64,000 nt of DNA from Rhypophila decipiens (GCA_033297075.1 MU858053.1:248001-312000); one strand, 5' to 3'. Positions 31,750 to 44,017 are shown, counted from the first letter of the stretch. The notes: generated from the sequence alone by a model not told the origin. Made by a program: numbers and translations.

Positions 31750-34454
31750 CTTTGCGGGTTCTGGAGAGGAACCAGAAGAGTATGTCGATTATGGCTGGGA
31801 TCAAAAGTGTTGTTTCTTTCAGGAATTTTGAGCGTGTCGCCCTCTCACGTCGTGACGATACCTTGTTCAGCCTGCGACTGTGGTCCAGTATATGGTGGGG
31901 TGAAGCTCCACAGCCTTTGTTACCCGGGCCGGGCGCCCCACACATCCGCTCTCCACTAAAACTTGAAACAGACCGGAGGGAGGTACGGAGTACGGGCGGA
32001 TATCCCCGTCCATTCTCGGCGCGGCTGCTCCCGTCTACGATTCAACACACCATTAACTGAAGTACGGGTTATCCGCAGCTCTGTGGTTTCGAAAAGCCCA
32101 TCACTGTGAAATGACACACAAATACTCAAGACCGAACCGAAACAAGTCCGACCACCAGCTTAACGGCCTTCTTCAACAGAGGAAATGTTTTCAGTGCTAA
32201 GAGAATGTTACGCAATACGGATACAGACCGGCGTAGGTATATGTTGTCTCTGTGGCCGATGACGGGACGTTCTGCGTTATCCGTTGCCGGCTGTCCTCCG
32301 AGCCCACGGAAATGAACACGTGCGTTTCTCTCGTTGATCGAGGCTAATAGTCCTCACTGATTTACCATGCAAGCCTCACTGTCAGCACCGTCATCCGGAT
32401 TTCTTCTGGGAGAACAGTTTCTCAGAGGAGCTGAAATGAATATCCAGCTTTCCTGCCTCAGCATCTCTTTTTCACCGTCCTGCGGCCCGACTGGGCCCCA
32501 TAGGCGGCATAATAGCCCCTGTTGGGCCGCTACCCTCATGGAGGCCGATAATCGCACCTACGAAAATCCATGTTCCTGTCCACCGCTAGAAACATGTCTC
32601 TTGGCAGGGCATCTGGATGGTATTTGCGCCAATGCGGACTTCAGCGCACAAGAAAGTCCCGACACAGCATACAGTGTGTTAAAATGCGCAAGAGAGCAGG
32701 AGGGACGTCCGGGCTACGAACGACACACAGCGCAAAGGTCGTTAAGAATGGGCCCTAGCATAGGAGAGAGCGGCAGCCGCGCCCAATGACGGGGCACTGT
32801 TGGACAAATATTCACATCTTGGCGACACACTGCAATGATGGTGGGTAGGTACTGTACCTGTGGAGTTGGAGTTGCCCCTCCATGGCAATGCAGGACAGTC
32901 GAGGTACTATTCTAGGCCCTTTTGCTCAAGGTGCAGGGACGTGGAATCCAAAAGACTGGGAAAAATGCATCGTTGACAGTAAACGGTATCAAGGTATTCA
33001 CATGATGTACATAACCCATGCGGAACATTCTTTACCTTATGATTGCCTTCCTCGCCCCAACGCCTCTCTGGCTTGAAAGTCATTCTACAAGGCACAGCGG
33101 CACAGAAAATCTGGGTCCAGTTCCTGTTCTTTAAGTGTATCATGTAACCCCTTTTTCTCGACAATTTGTGTGCGGTGGTCCACCGCTTTGTACAACGACT
33201 CCTAGCGGAACAAATGAATTTATTGCTACAGGATGGTTCTGTGGTCCTGGCGTCAGGGATACCAGGAGCATTGCTGCCCAAGCTGCCACTTTTCCTCACC
33301 TTGAAGCACCACTCTGACGGGTCTTGTCATGCCTTCTTCTTCGCGTAGGCCCGCTAAATCTTAGGGCATTGCATGGGGTAATAAGACGCACTGAAGAGAG
33401 TTCTTTCCATATAGAATAACCCGTGTTTCCGTAGCTGATTTGCAAAACTATAAGATGACTCCTTCCTGTCTTGGAGCCAGTCCTCTCCTTGAAATATTCT
33501 GTGATCACCCTCCGTACCCGGTCCGAAGGAACAAATAACCAACAGCCCAAAGAACGAACGGCACTTGTTTGTGCGCCAAAAACCACAAGTTTTGTGCTCC
33601 TATCACGCTGTCATTGTTTTTCTCTCCCAGAGCAGGTTCCTCTTGTCCCCCTGGTCCTCCTTGTCTTACTGTTGTGCTTGGAGAAAGAGGCACGCAGAGC
33701 CAGTATTCCCAATCATAGGAGCTACGACACATCTGGTCTTAGGTGCTCTCTCCCGTCTTTGCGAGCCGCCCGCCCCCGAAGCAGACCAAGCAGCTGGCAC
33801 CTTATCGGCTGAGATACCCCTTCGCTACACCCTCTGGCAGAATATCTTTTTTTCCCTGCAGTTTTTACCCAGGACTCACCGGAGCCCGCTCCAGTCGTCA
33901 CCATACCGAAAGTGCGCGCGCAGAGCTGACAATTTGTCTCTATTTCTGTATCCGCACCCCCATCCTAAGCCGTTCCGCTCAACTGCGCGGTCTCTTCCTC
34001 CTGTTCTCGTCGTTGGGTCTTCTTCTGTGCAGCACAGAACCCACGCCCTATATTTCCCAGAAACATTATCATGACAGCCAACCCGAATCCACTATCCTCT
34101 CCTCGTTGGAGGTTCATTCTTTGGGTGCTGACACCTTGACTCGCCCGTCCTCCTACTCTTCTTCATCGTTTCTTGCTCCCCGCGATTCCACTACCCCACA
34201 CTTTGATCGGAATCGATAAGACCCCAGAAATTTGCACCCTGGGACCTGGGTTCAACTACCCAAGACCCAGACCCTCCCCCCGGACATTTAAATAATTACA
34301 CCATTGTTCTCAACAAACGACGACTGGGCACGGCGCCCCCAGAAAACCGACCGGCTGCACTGCGGTGTAGCTACGACCAAAGGTCAGGTCGAGAGCCAAT
34401 TCACCAAACAAACTACGGTCACCTTTCCGGCATAGAGAAGGAAAAAAAAAAGCA
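31750..34454. other. Long intergenic region
   Basis: 2.7 kb between divergent genes with no supportable gene. The open frames are short and have no recognisable domains. The last 0.8 kb is pyrimidine-rich and looks like a leader. A short palindromic GGGTTCAACTACCC motif near 34240 is not part of a tRNA. Confidence 0.45.
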
Positions 34455-35405
34455 ATGGGGCCGGCCGTACCGAGTTTCAAGATTGCTCCGAGCATCGAGC
34501 CATCATCCCCGCCGCAGACACCCACGATATCTCCCGCCTTTAGCCGGAAAAACAGCCCAACCTTGCGGCCCAAGTCAGCGTACAACCAGCCATATCAGAT
34601 GGCGCCCACTCTCCAGCCCGTGGGCTCCAGCCCCAATTTCAACTATGCCGGAGCAATTCGACCCGATCAATTGTCCCCTCACTCTTCTAGCTCGTCGGCT
34701 GTTACGTCAAGTTCGGAATCTGACGAGTCGGACGCCTCTTCAGATAGCGGCGCATCTCGGCCCATAACCCCCGCCCGATCGAGGCCCGTCCAAACTCCGC
34801 CGTCGGGACAGGCTTCTATTAGGATAGGGCGTCCACTGGTGCCTCTCCAGGCCGCGGCTTTCACCGTCGAGGAGCTGAGTGATTTTGTCGACAGTGATGA
34901 TGAGCGACTCAACGTCATTCGTCCGCACGCCATCGAGTACGCCGAGTCCGACAGGAGCCGCTCGAGGTCCCGCCATCCCCCTGAAATTGATCCCGCCGTA
35001 ATGCACAATCTCGGGAATCTCAACTGCAGTTCGGACTCGGATGAGACCGACCTTGACGAGGCTGAATACAGAGATATGTTGCTCAGACGAAGGGAGCAGA
35101 AACGGCGCTGGCGCATGACTTCGGGCAGCATTGGCAAAAGGACCATCAGCGAGAGTATTGGAAGTGACACGGACTTGGAGGATTTGAGGGCCTTCCTCGG
35201 TGCCGCTGAAGGAGGAAAAAGTGCCCGACGCCTGAGGCGAAAAGTCGGCGACAGGCGCAGTTTGCAGTTCCAGGATCCACAGCCTCCCAGGATAGAGGAG
35301 TTGGACGAACCGGATTCGAGCGACGATGATATACACATCAGCGAGACCCTGGCCCGCGAGCTTCCATACTACGAGTACCTCACCATGGAGGTAACCACCC
35401 CATGA
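34455..35405 (+). CDS. Hypothetical Ser-rich protein
   Basis: 316 aa with no recognised domain. The N-terminal half is Ser/Pro-rich and probably disordered (SPPQTPTISPAFSRKNSPT), with an SSSSSAVTSSSESDESDASS acid/Ser tract. An ordered-looking middle (AAAFTVEELSDFVDSDDERL) and an RS-like patch (ESDRSRSRSRHPPEID) follow. A basic stretch (RDMLLRRREQKRRWRM) suggests nuclear location, and the C-terminus is PYYEYLTMEV. Codon use and length support a real gene. The 3' end is uncertain: after ATGGAG at about 35388 there is a GTAACC donor and a CTTCTTAG acceptor (35452), which would replace the last four residues by a different tail. Confidence 0.75.
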   Translation: MGPAVPSFKIAPSIEPSSPPQTPTISPAFSRKNSPTLRPKSAYNQPYQMAPTLQPVGSSPNFNYAGAIRPDQLSPHSSSSSAVTSSSESDESDASSDSGASRPITPARSRPVQTPPSGQASIRIGRPLVPLQAAAFTVEELSDFVDSDDERLNVIRPHAIEYAESDRSRSRSRHPPEIDPAVMHNLGNLNCSSDSDETDLDEAEYRDMLLRRREQKRRWRMTSGSIGKRTISESIGSDTDLEDLRAFLGAAEGGKSARRLRRKVGDRRSLQFQDPQPPRIEELDEPDSSDDDIHISETLARELPYYEYLTMEVTTP

Positions 35406-37124
35406 TATGAGCTGGCAAGAAACCCGGCCTTATGATTTCATGACTTCTTAGCCCGCCTTTCGTTTATATTCTCTTACTTTTCCCACCACGACCGTAATGA
35501 TTACGAGGGGATGTGCCGCCATTGTAGTAACGCGATGGCAACGATGGCTCATGACGATCTTCATGCACCTCATAGCAGGCAGGCGATGATTTCGCCAGTT
35601 TTTCGACACCGGAATTTGCTCAGAAAAGGCGGATGGATAATATCGGGATTCTTTGCCTCGAGTTTTATGTGCTAGTTGCCTGACTCTGCTGGCCCCAACT
35701 CGTGGCAGATGGCCCTGGATACAAAACTGCGATTGAGACAAGTCATGCCTGAAGGAGAAACAGGGGACTGGAACTGAGCGAACAACGGTGGATATGCTAT
35801 TGGGTGTGGTTTTATTGTCTCTGCATTCAGATGTGATGCTTTGATGCATCAGTCTCCTTTCCATGACAGGTGTGGATAATGATCATGATGATGACGGCAA
35901 TGACGATGATACCTTGATAGACTTGAGATATTCGTTTACGAGGAAAGGGGCAAACGTCGTTTCGCGGGTATTTCTTCTCTTTTTCTGGATACTCGGGGTT
36001 TTGGGCTTCGCATTTCATTCTTCGGACTGTTCTCTTTATACTGGATAGAAACTAGCTCTGTGCCTTTTTATAGACTTGTTGCTTCTCGCATTACAAGATG
36101 AAACCGCTGGAATTTGATGCTGTGCGTTGTGAATTGTTATCATCAAAAGCACGAGATTTGGCCTTCCAAACTGGTATCTCGGAGCAGAGTAAGCATGTGT
36201 CACGGCAGGAGATTCCGAACATTCATTATGATCTCGGTTGTCAAAACATCTCATGTGCTGCCCAATTTCAGGGGAAGTATCGCAATCACAATATCATGGC
36301 TGGAAGTACCGGACCCAGGAAATCCGGTATATTTGGCTATTCATACCAATAACTAGGTACATTCGTAGGAGCAGGACCGAAATTACGTTCAGTCATATAA
36401 CGAAATAATAAGTTCACAAGGACTGGCAAATCAGGCAGATAATATCAATAACAGATCACAAACCGGTCAAGAAACAGCAATATGGGATGCCAGCCTGACG
36501 AACACGGTTCAAAGCTTGCCCCCCTCGTTTGTTGAGCAAGGCTCGGTGCCTTTCTTTAGGAGATATGCTAGGCCTTCTAAGAGATAACCCTGCGCCACCA
36601 TCCAATTAGAGCGAACCACAGGAAGGGAATACCCTTGGCAGTACTTCCTGTCCTGCAGGAGTAGTGTGCAGTTGGAAGTATTGTGGGACTTCATGCTGAG
36701 TAAGTAGTTGGGCTACTTAGGCAAAAGACTTGAACCAGGTCACGGTCTCCGTAACTCATCACCCACTGGCGGAGAACCAGTCGGCTCGCGCCCACCCATC
36801 TCAAGACAACCTCTCACCATCAAAACTCCGTGCTCATACATCGACCTAGCAACCCAGAGTCCCGTCCTTGGCTGAGCCATTTCCGGTCCGCAAGCGAATA
36901 TCTCTATTGCTTTATTACATCCTGAACATATATCAATTCTACACGTCTACGAGTCTACGAGTCTACTACAACTCCTCCCTGCCGGATCTGTTTCCAATTT
37001 GGCCAGACCAAACCCCTCGATTCATCGATTGACCTTCAACCAGCCGACGCCCATCGACCACCGTTTCTCCACACCGACCCGGTCCTACGTTGGAATTTGA
37101 CAGCACCTCTTGACAGACCGAGCG
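35406..37124. other. Intergenic, upstream of TAF12
   Basis: 1.7 kb with no gene seen. The final 300 bp are C/T-rich and fit a leader and promoter for TAF12. Confidence 0.45.
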
Positions 37125-39461
37125 ATGAACTCGGGGGGTGGCCAAGATGCTCCGGGCCAGGCGAATAGCCAGCCGATTGGCGTTGTCCGCCAGCCACCGA
37201 CGATGTATCGACCAGAAATGATGCGGAATATTCCGTTACTCACCGAAGAGGAGAAGAAAAAATACGAAGCAGGCCTTATCGTACTGTGGAAGACGTACGA
37301 ATCGTCGGCCTCGGACTCGAAAGAAAGGGCAGAAGCCCAGAAGAAGATTCAACACTTTGGAACTATCCTAAATGGTAAAGTAGCCACGCGGAAACAGGCA
37401 TTCGCTCAACGCCAGGCGCAGCAAGGGCAGCAAGGGCAACAAGGCCAGCAGCAGGAACAGCAGGGTGTTCCGGGAGCTCAGGGGGCGCAGCGCATTCAAG
37501 CTCAACAGTCGGTCGGACAACAAGGCATGGGACAGCCGGGGCAGCAACCGCCTGGTCAGAGGCCGATCGCACAGCAACCGCAATCTCAACCATCACAAGG
37601 AGCTCAGAATGCGCAGAAGCCGCAGACGGCTCATGTCGGCCCCTCTCAGCCGAGCATGGCCGGTTCCGTCGGCGCTGGCGCTGGCATCGGAGCTCCAGCG
37701 ACACCCACAACGTCAGGCATGCCGACTAACAACATGGCGGCTGTTGCGCCTAAAATGCAAGAGAAATACCTGCTGCTCGCTCAAGAACTTAATATCCCTG
37801 CACCGGCGAACGTGGCGGACAAAGCGAAATGGGTCAGTGATTTGAGGACTAAATTTGCTCAAGCGCTGATGCAAATGGAAGCCGCTCGCGTAGCGCTTAA
37901 CAAGATTGAGGCGCAAGTCAAGGAAAGGGAAAAGAAAGGGATGCCGCTGACAGAGGAGGATAAGAAGATGCTCAAAGACCGCAAGGACCACCACATTATA
38001 CAGTTCAACAATGCTAAAGCCTGGGTGGACCAAGTAAGAAATTCGCAGCAAAAGACCCCGCAAAACGCAGCTCCTTCCCCAGCGAATGTGGCCGGTGCGG
38101 TGGGCAACCAAGTTAATCAGGCACGACCGCAACAGCAGCAAGTACCAAACCCAATAAACGCCCCAGCAGCTAAAGCTCAGGCGCCTCCTTCCGCTGGTCT
38201 TCCGAACAATTCTATGCAGAACCCGACCGCTGCCGTCAATGCCGCATTCGAGGTCGCCAAAAACCAACAAATCGCTGCAACCCGTGTCCAAGGAGTGAAC
38301 GGGGGTGGAGGCATCCAGGCTGGCCTACAAGGTACCCAGACAGTCCATCAACCGCAAGCACCGTCGGCAGCACCACCGACAGCATCACTCCACGCCCATC
38401 CAGCGCCTATCTCACAGAACCCGCTATCGCAATCTGCCACTGGCCACCAACAGCAGCAGCCTTCTATTAAGATTGAGCCAGGGACGCAGCCACGCCCTGT
38501 CCCAGCTCCTATTAATCCGGCAATTGCCACAAACGTTGCTGGAATACCATCGGCCGGCACTCCCACCCAAAACTCGGCACTCCGGATCCAGACGCCACAG
38601 TCGGCACACACACCAACTGGCACCGGTCCTCCTCCTGGTCCTCCTCGGGCATTTTCCCACGCCGACGCTGTTTTTGCTGCCAGCCAAAATAGAACTGGCT
38701 CGACGGCTGGACCCATCAGCAGCGGCACTCCTGCCTCTGCGCAAGGTGTGATGGGCACAGCGCCCCAGCAACAACCCCAAGGTCACCTTCATGCCCACCC
38801 CACACAACAGAGCACCCCAGCTTCGGTTGTGTCAGCAAAGCTTCCTATACCTAAGACCTTGCCGGAACGAGCCATGCAGCCTCCCACCCCAGTAGGGCCC
38901 ACTGGCGGCATCGGCAATGGACGTCCAACATACAGTGGTGGTAGCGGCATTGCCGGCGGCGTTATGAGCCAGCCAGCCTTGGCCAAGACTCCGGCTTATA
39001 TTCTCGAGGGCGAGGGCGAGCGGGTTCTGAACAAGAAAAAACTAGACGAACTCGTGCGACAGGTCTGCGGCGGCACTGCCGAAGGCCAGGAGGGAAATCT
39101 TTTGGCTCCTGAAGTCGAAGAGGTGAGCCCCGGATGCCCGTTCCCCAATCTTTTGACGACATCATCAGATTATGCTAACCTATGCTTGGAAAACTCTCCA
39201 CAGTCCGTCCTGAATCTCGCCGACGCCTTTATGGACAGCGTGATCCACCAAGCCTGCCGCAATGCGAAGGAAAGAGGATCCAAGGTCCTGGAGATTCGCG
39301 ACATCCAACTCGTTCTGGAGCGCACATACAATATCCGGATCCCTGGCTATTCTAGCGAGGAGCTCCGCACCGTTCGGAAGGTCCAACCGAACGCACAGTG
39401 GATCACCAAGATGAGCGCAGTCCAGGCGGCCAAGGTGATGCCGGGAAAGGGCGACCTGTGA
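37125..39461 (+). CDS. taf12: TFIID/SAGA subunit TAF12
   Basis: Histone-fold subunit shared by TFIID and SAGA that pairs with TAF4 or Ada1. Exons 37125-39122 and 39204-39461 give 751 aa. The start is the ATG at 37125 (MNSGGGQDAPGQ). The long N-terminal region is rich in Gln, Pro and Ala (QQGQQGQQGQQQEQQG), with a helical basic patch (about 215-300). The histone fold lies at about 637-706: NKKKLDELVRQVCGG, then SVLNLADAFMDSVIHQACRN, AKERGSKVLEIRDIQLVLER and NIRIPGY. The intron (81 nt, GTGAGC..CTAAC..CACAG) sits inside the histone fold. It is a multiple of three without stops, so retention would add 27 residues. Confidence 0.95.
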   Translation: MNSGGGQDAPGQANSQPIGVVRQPPTMYRPEMMRNIPLLTEEEKKKYEAGLIVLWKTYESSASDSKERAEAQKKIQHFGTILNGKVATRKQAFAQRQAQQGQQGQQGQQQEQQGVPGAQGAQRIQAQQSVGQQGMGQPGQQPPGQRPIAQQPQSQPSQGAQNAQKPQTAHVGPSQPSMAGSVGAGAGIGAPATPTTSGMPTNNMAAVAPKMQEKYLLLAQELNIPAPANVADKAKWVSDLRTKFAQALMQMEAARVALNKIEAQVKEREKKGMPLTEEDKKMLKDRKDHHIIQFNNAKAWVDQVRNSQQKTPQNAAPSPANVAGAVGNQVNQARPQQQQVPNPINAPAAKAQAPPSAGLPNNSMQNPTAAVNAAFEVAKNQQIAATRVQGVNGGGGIQAGLQGTQTVHQPQAPSAAPPTASLHAHPAPISQNPLSQSATGHQQQQPSIKIEPGTQPRPVPAPINPAIATNVAGIPSAGTPTQNSALRIQTPQSAHTPTGTGPPPGPPRAFSHADAVFAASQNRTGSTAGPISSGTPASAQGVMGTAPQQQPQGHLHAHPTQQSTPASVVSAKLPIPKTLPERAMQPPTPVGPTGGIGNGRPTYSGGSGIAGGVMSQPALAKTPAYILEGEGERVLNKKKLDELVRQVCGGTAEGQEGNLLAPEVEEVSPGCPFPNLLTTSSDYANLCLENSPQSVLNLADAFMDSVIHQACRNAKERGSKVLEIRDIQLVLERTYNIRIPGYSSEELRTVRKVQPNAQWITKMSAVQAAKVMPGKGDL
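39123..39203 (+). other. Stop-free 3n intron in TAF12
   Basis: 81 nt with donor GTGAGC, branch-like GCTAAC at about 39174 and acceptor CACAG. There is no in-frame stop. Removal joins PEVEE to SVLNLADAF, which restores the conserved histone-fold spacing. Confidence 0.85.
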
Positions 39462-40854
39462 TTGAAACATGACCCTGTGGGACAACGAAGGGAAACTGGA
39501 ATACTCGGGGCGTTACGGAGTGCGTTTGTTCTCTGCCAAGATGTGTTTGTACGAGGACTTAGATGCCCTGTTACCTGTTTTCCCCTTTTCTTCTTCGCTT
39601 TATTTTTTCTGATAACGACAGCGGATAGGGAAGGATCTCTCTTGTTCTGGACATTTGTCCTGCTGGTCTGCACGGCGTTTTGGGCTGAAGGTATGGGTCA
39701 TCAAGAGAATCGGCTGGTTAATCACGAGTCACAATGAAGTTGGCTGGTTGCGTATGATATCAGGGTTTTAAAGGGAGTACGGTATGTCGATTTCTCAAAT
39801 CCCAGTTTATTATCATTCGAAGAGACTTTGCATTTTGATTGAATTGGTTCAAGTTTATATAGTGATCCGCGAGACCACTTTGGTATACACGTGTAGGGAT
39901 TACAATGTCATCAATAGAGGCGTAGTAACAGATCCGTTGATAAGCGTTCGCAAATTGAAAAGCAAAAAAGACACCACCGTAGGATGTGGTTGTGGTATAT
40001 CACAAAGCTGGTCTGGGTGGTCTTCTCATAGATACCTTGATAGTAGATGTGCGATGAGAATACGCAGTTCGAATGAAAAAAGGGTGCATTATTCAGCAAC
40101 GGAGATGCCATCATTTTGTAGCGACAAGGGGGTTGCATGAAACGAAACGTTTAAGTTTTGGTTTGTATGAATGTGCGTAGGCTGGCTTGAATCGCAAAGC
40201 GAAGCCAGGCCGTCAGGCATGCAGCCGAACAGCAGGCAGCAAATCGACAACGTCACAGGGAAAAGAGCCTGACGAAATCCAAAGTGGGTCAAGCCTGGGG
40301 AGTAAGCTCTGGAAATTTCAGCCAACCAGGGACAGCGTTTTTGGCGCAGCTGGGGCAGTTGATTTGTAGGTACTTTTAGGGGGTACCTCTCAGCCGTAGC
40401 AAACGTAGCGTGCAGCCCAGGTACCTTGCACCTCCCATTGCAACTGCCCCAGTGCCTGTCCTGCTTCGGGGCTCATGTGCGGGTGGCCCGTGGCCCGTTT
40501 TGGCGTGTCTTCCTCGTCAATCTCCGTCAGTCTTTGAGCTACCTACTCCCTTCCTCTCTCAAACCCTCGAACATCAACCACTGGTAGAACACCAGAACAC
40601 CCTTGAACTTTCCATCCGACTTCACCTCCGGCAACAGAACAGAGTTTTGATTGCTGATTTTCCCCACCATTCCATTTTTGCAGTCGCCTAAACTTAACTC
40701 GACTTCTGCAAGCGTGTGAGGTTCGTCGGCCAACACTCTTCGGGCGCGCTTCGCGATTTCTCCCCAGAACACCGTCATCGTCACCCCAACTCCCTGAGCC
40801 CATCAACTCGGGTTCCACCGACCGGTCGCGCCATAGCACTCGATAGCCGACGGC
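39462..40854. other. Intergenic TAF12 / RPN3
   Basis: 1.4 kb. The first half is the likely TAF12 3' region, and the pyrimidine-rich 40400-40850 is the likely RPN3 promoter and leader. No gene seen. Confidence 0.45.
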
Positions 40855-42740
40855 ATGCCCGGAAAAACGCCCGATAAGGAACCTGTCGAGAACGGCGGCT
40901 ACAGGGGTGGGAAGGACATCGACATGAAGGACAAGGATCTCAAACCCAAAGGCAAAAAGGCCATCAAAGAAGGCGACGACGAGATGACGGTAGTAGTTCC
41001 CCCATCCAAGGCACCCAAACAGTCATCAGTGCCACCTTCCAACGACACCGATGGTGACATTACCATGGATGACTCGAGTAAGGCTGAGGATGGTGAAGTC
41101 AAGGTCGATCCCGTTGTTCAAACAATAAACGGTATGCCAAACTCGATCGTGTATGTATCCTTCTTTTGGCGGCCTATAGCTGACTTGTTCCAATTCGGCA
41201 GATATCAAAAGCAATTTCGCACTCCTCGACCGTGCCGTCACTCTTTTTGACGCTAGATTCACCCTCCGGGCCCTCAGGTCCATCTCTTCCATTCGCAAGC
41301 GCCTAACACCGGACATCCTCGCGCAGGTTATTGCAGAGACCTTCTCTGCCTCTTCACCCAGCAGTCATGCCGCCCAACAACTGCTGCGCGCGTTGGACAG
41401 GCCCGACGTTTCCCTGGGTCGCCAACCTGGCCCGGAGATGGAGATCGACAGTGATGTCAAGACGGCCGGAAAGAACGGCACCAAGAAAGAGGGCAAAGAG
41501 GTCATCCCCGAAATCGACATGTTCCTCGGTATCCTCACCCAAGTTTATCTCCACGACACCAAGAAGTTCCAGCTCGGCTTTGACTTCTCCCGCTACTTGT
41601 CCGAGCGGGTGCAGTCGCTGAACCGTCGCACGTTAGACAGCCTCTCGGCCAAGGTCTACTTCTACTGTTCACTGTTCGCCGAGCAACTTGCTCCCCTCCC
41701 CCCGTCGCCACAGTCACCAATTGTTTCAATTCGCCCCGCCCTTCTTGCTGCCCTCCGGACTGCAGTTCTCCGCAAGGACATCGATACTCAAGCCTCTGTT
41801 ATCGTTCTTCTCCTCCGGAACTACCTTCTCACCTCGCACATTTCGCAGGCCGACCTCCTCGTCTCTCATACCCAGTTCCCCGAGAATGCTGCCAATAACC
41901 AGGTCGCCCGCTTCTTGTACTATCTTGGACGAGTGCGTGCTATCCAGCTGCGCTACACTGAGGCTCATGAACACCTCACTGCCGCAACTCGAAAAGCGCC
42001 CTCTAGCGCCTGCGCCCTTGGATTCAGCCAAAATGCGACCAAGCTTCTCCTTGTGGTCGAACTTCTAATGGGCGACATTCCCGATCGCGCTACCTTCCGG
42101 CAGCCGACCATGGAGGCCGCTCTCCATCCATACTTTCTCCTTGTTCAGGCTGTTCGTGTGGGTAATCTGGAAGACTTCGAGACGACGATTAGTGACCATG
42201 CCGACACTTTCCGGCGCGACCACACATACAGCCTTATCTTGCGTCTACGTCAGAATGTCATCAAGACGGGCATCCGCATGATGAGCTTGAGCTACAGCCG
42301 CATATCGCTCCGAGACATCTGCATACGCCTGCACCTCGGGTCGGAAGAGAGCGCCGAGTACATTGTCGCCAAGGCCATTAGGGACGGAGTGATTGAGGCC
42401 ACCCTTGATCGCGAGCGTGGATTCATGAAGTCCAAGGAGGTCGGAGATGTCTACGCTACACGTGAACCTGGCGAGGCCTTCCATGATAGAATCGGTGCTT
42501 GCTTGGCATTGCACGATGAGAGTGTCAAGGTGAGTCATATTTGCTACTCTGTCCGAGCCATCATGATTATTCGCGACTAACAAATGGCAACAACAGGCGA
42601 TGCGGTTCCCCATGAACCAACATAGACTCGAACTCAAGAATGCTCAGGAGGCCAGAGAGCGAGAGAGGGAGATGGCCAAGGAGATCCAGGAGGGAGATCT
42701 TGACGAGGACGATCTCGGTGGGGAGTTTGACGGCATGTAA
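40855..42740 (+). CDS. rpn3: 26S proteasome regulatory subunit Rpn3
   Basis: PCI-domain subunit of the 19S lid. Exons 40855-41131, 41202-42529 and 42597-42740 give 582 aa, slightly longer than yeast Rpn3 because of an acidic/basic N-terminal extension (MPGKTPDKEPVENGG). Recognisable blocks are NFALLDRAVTLFDARFTLRA, RVRAIQLRYTEAHEHLTAA, ATKLLLVVELLMGDIPDRAT and the PCI core YSLILRLRQNVIKTGIRMMS, then YSRISLRDICIRLHL, IRDGVIEATLDRERGFM and HDRIGACLALHDESVK. The last exon, AMRFPMNQHRLELKNAQEAR, ends in an acidic tail EGDLDEDDLGGEFDGM. All junctions keep phase. Confidence 0.96.
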
Positions 42741-44006
42741 TCATATCATATCATTACGACCCCCACACGGCACTGTCGTGCCCTTTTTTCCCTTTGTTCT
42801 TGTTTTTCTTTGCGTCACATTCTGTGTAAACTTTGACAAACAGGCGGAGGAATAAGACGGGGGCCCGGAGTTCTTTTTGCCAAGATAAGACGATGGATGG
42901 GTGGAAATGGAATATTTAATCAGAGCGACGCCGCTGGTCCGTCCCGTTTTATCGCCAGCCAGCACAGACAGAGACTAAACAGGCAGGGCTTGCATTTTAT
43001 CTTCTTGCCCTCGTTTTGATTTAGTCTCCTCTTTTGTTCACCCGGTTTATCGCTTCCTGAACCTTTTCCCCGATAGTGGGCAATGACAGCATGAGGGGCT
43101 TACCGGCTTGTTGCATCATCCTTTGCTGTGCGGTTCCTTTCTCCTACTTGTATCATGTCCCCCTTCAGCGGTTGTCATTTTAGATCTGGGGGTTGTTACC
43201 AGGTCGTTAGATTGTGTGACTCTGCATGCCGTCATGTCACGTTTGTATGAATGGTTGAACTGGCTCCTATGGCCAGCGGGCTTTTTGTCTCTTTTCTTAG
43301 TTCCATGCTTCTACAGTGCGGTATACTATATATTCACTTCTTGTCATGTAACCATTGCTTCTGGCGCCATTAGGTACTATTGCCATTGTTTGCTTTCTTT
43401 TTCCTGGCATGATATTCTTTTTAGAAATCCAGTGACCTACCTACCTACTTTTTCTTGCTATTTTGAGTGATTGTTTGAGTGACGCATTGCTCGCTCTCCT
43501 TGCGTGGTGCCTCGTCAGGGTATTTTAATATCTTTCCCACAAACAGAAGGTTTGTCTTTTACTGTTTTCGTGGAACAACTCTTACTTATCCCGAACATTG
43601 GATTCCCTGTTATGAGAATCTGGTTACTTGGAACATTCTCTTATTAGCGTGTTTTGGTGGTTTTCGGTATATGTACGGAGACGTGTTATGGATACTGTTA
43701 TTGTATGCGTAATATCTCGTATCACCAGCTCATGACAGCTAGCCCCAGCTTTGATTGGCCCGGTCTTGCAGGGGGGGTAATTGCCAAGAAACCTAACGCG
43801 GCTTTGTCAAGAAACCTGCGCGCCCTCTCACCATAACTAGTCGCGTCGACATTTCCAACGCGTTCTGGTTCCAGCTTTACATATGCCAACCCATACAACA
43901 TTCCTCATTTACAGCGCAGTGAACGACAAAGAATTGCTTCATTATACAACCAACTTTGCTTTCCTATACACGAACCCAGTCAACACTGCATACTGCCTGG
44001 AGGACA
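42741..44006. other. Intergenic RPN3 / SLD2
   Basis: 1.27 kb, T-rich and without a supportable gene. Its last 124 bp lie within an upstream ORF that overlaps the SLD2 start. Confidence 0.45.
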
Positions 44007-44017
44007 ATGAAAGATGA
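43883..44017 (+). promoter_or_regulatory. 44-codon upstream ORF overlapping the SLD2 start
   Basis: Opens at ATG 43883 (MPTHTTFLIYSAVNDKELL) and ends in TGA at 44015-44017, eleven bases past the first base of the SLD2 ATG (44007) and in another frame. If it lies in the mRNA it should reduce SLD2 translation. Confidence 0.45.

Noticed and set aside
33565..34219. Overlapping open frames of 158-169 codons upstream of the Ser-rich gene
   Set aside because: No conserved domain, codon use unlike the real genes, and pyrimidine-rich composition typical of an untranslated leader.
34225..34260. Palindromic GGGTTCAACTACCC stretch that looks like a T-arm
   Set aside because: No A-box, D-arm or acceptor pairing is found around it. 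Probably part of a leader or promoter hairpin.
34679..35338. 219-codon open frame antisense to the Ser-rich hypothetical gene
   Set aside because: Composition mirrors the sense strand, and the sense frame has the better start and codon use.
36720..36790. Minus-strand GGTTCAAGTC motif resembling a tRNA B-box
   Set aside because: No matching A-box at the right distance and no cloverleaf pairing.
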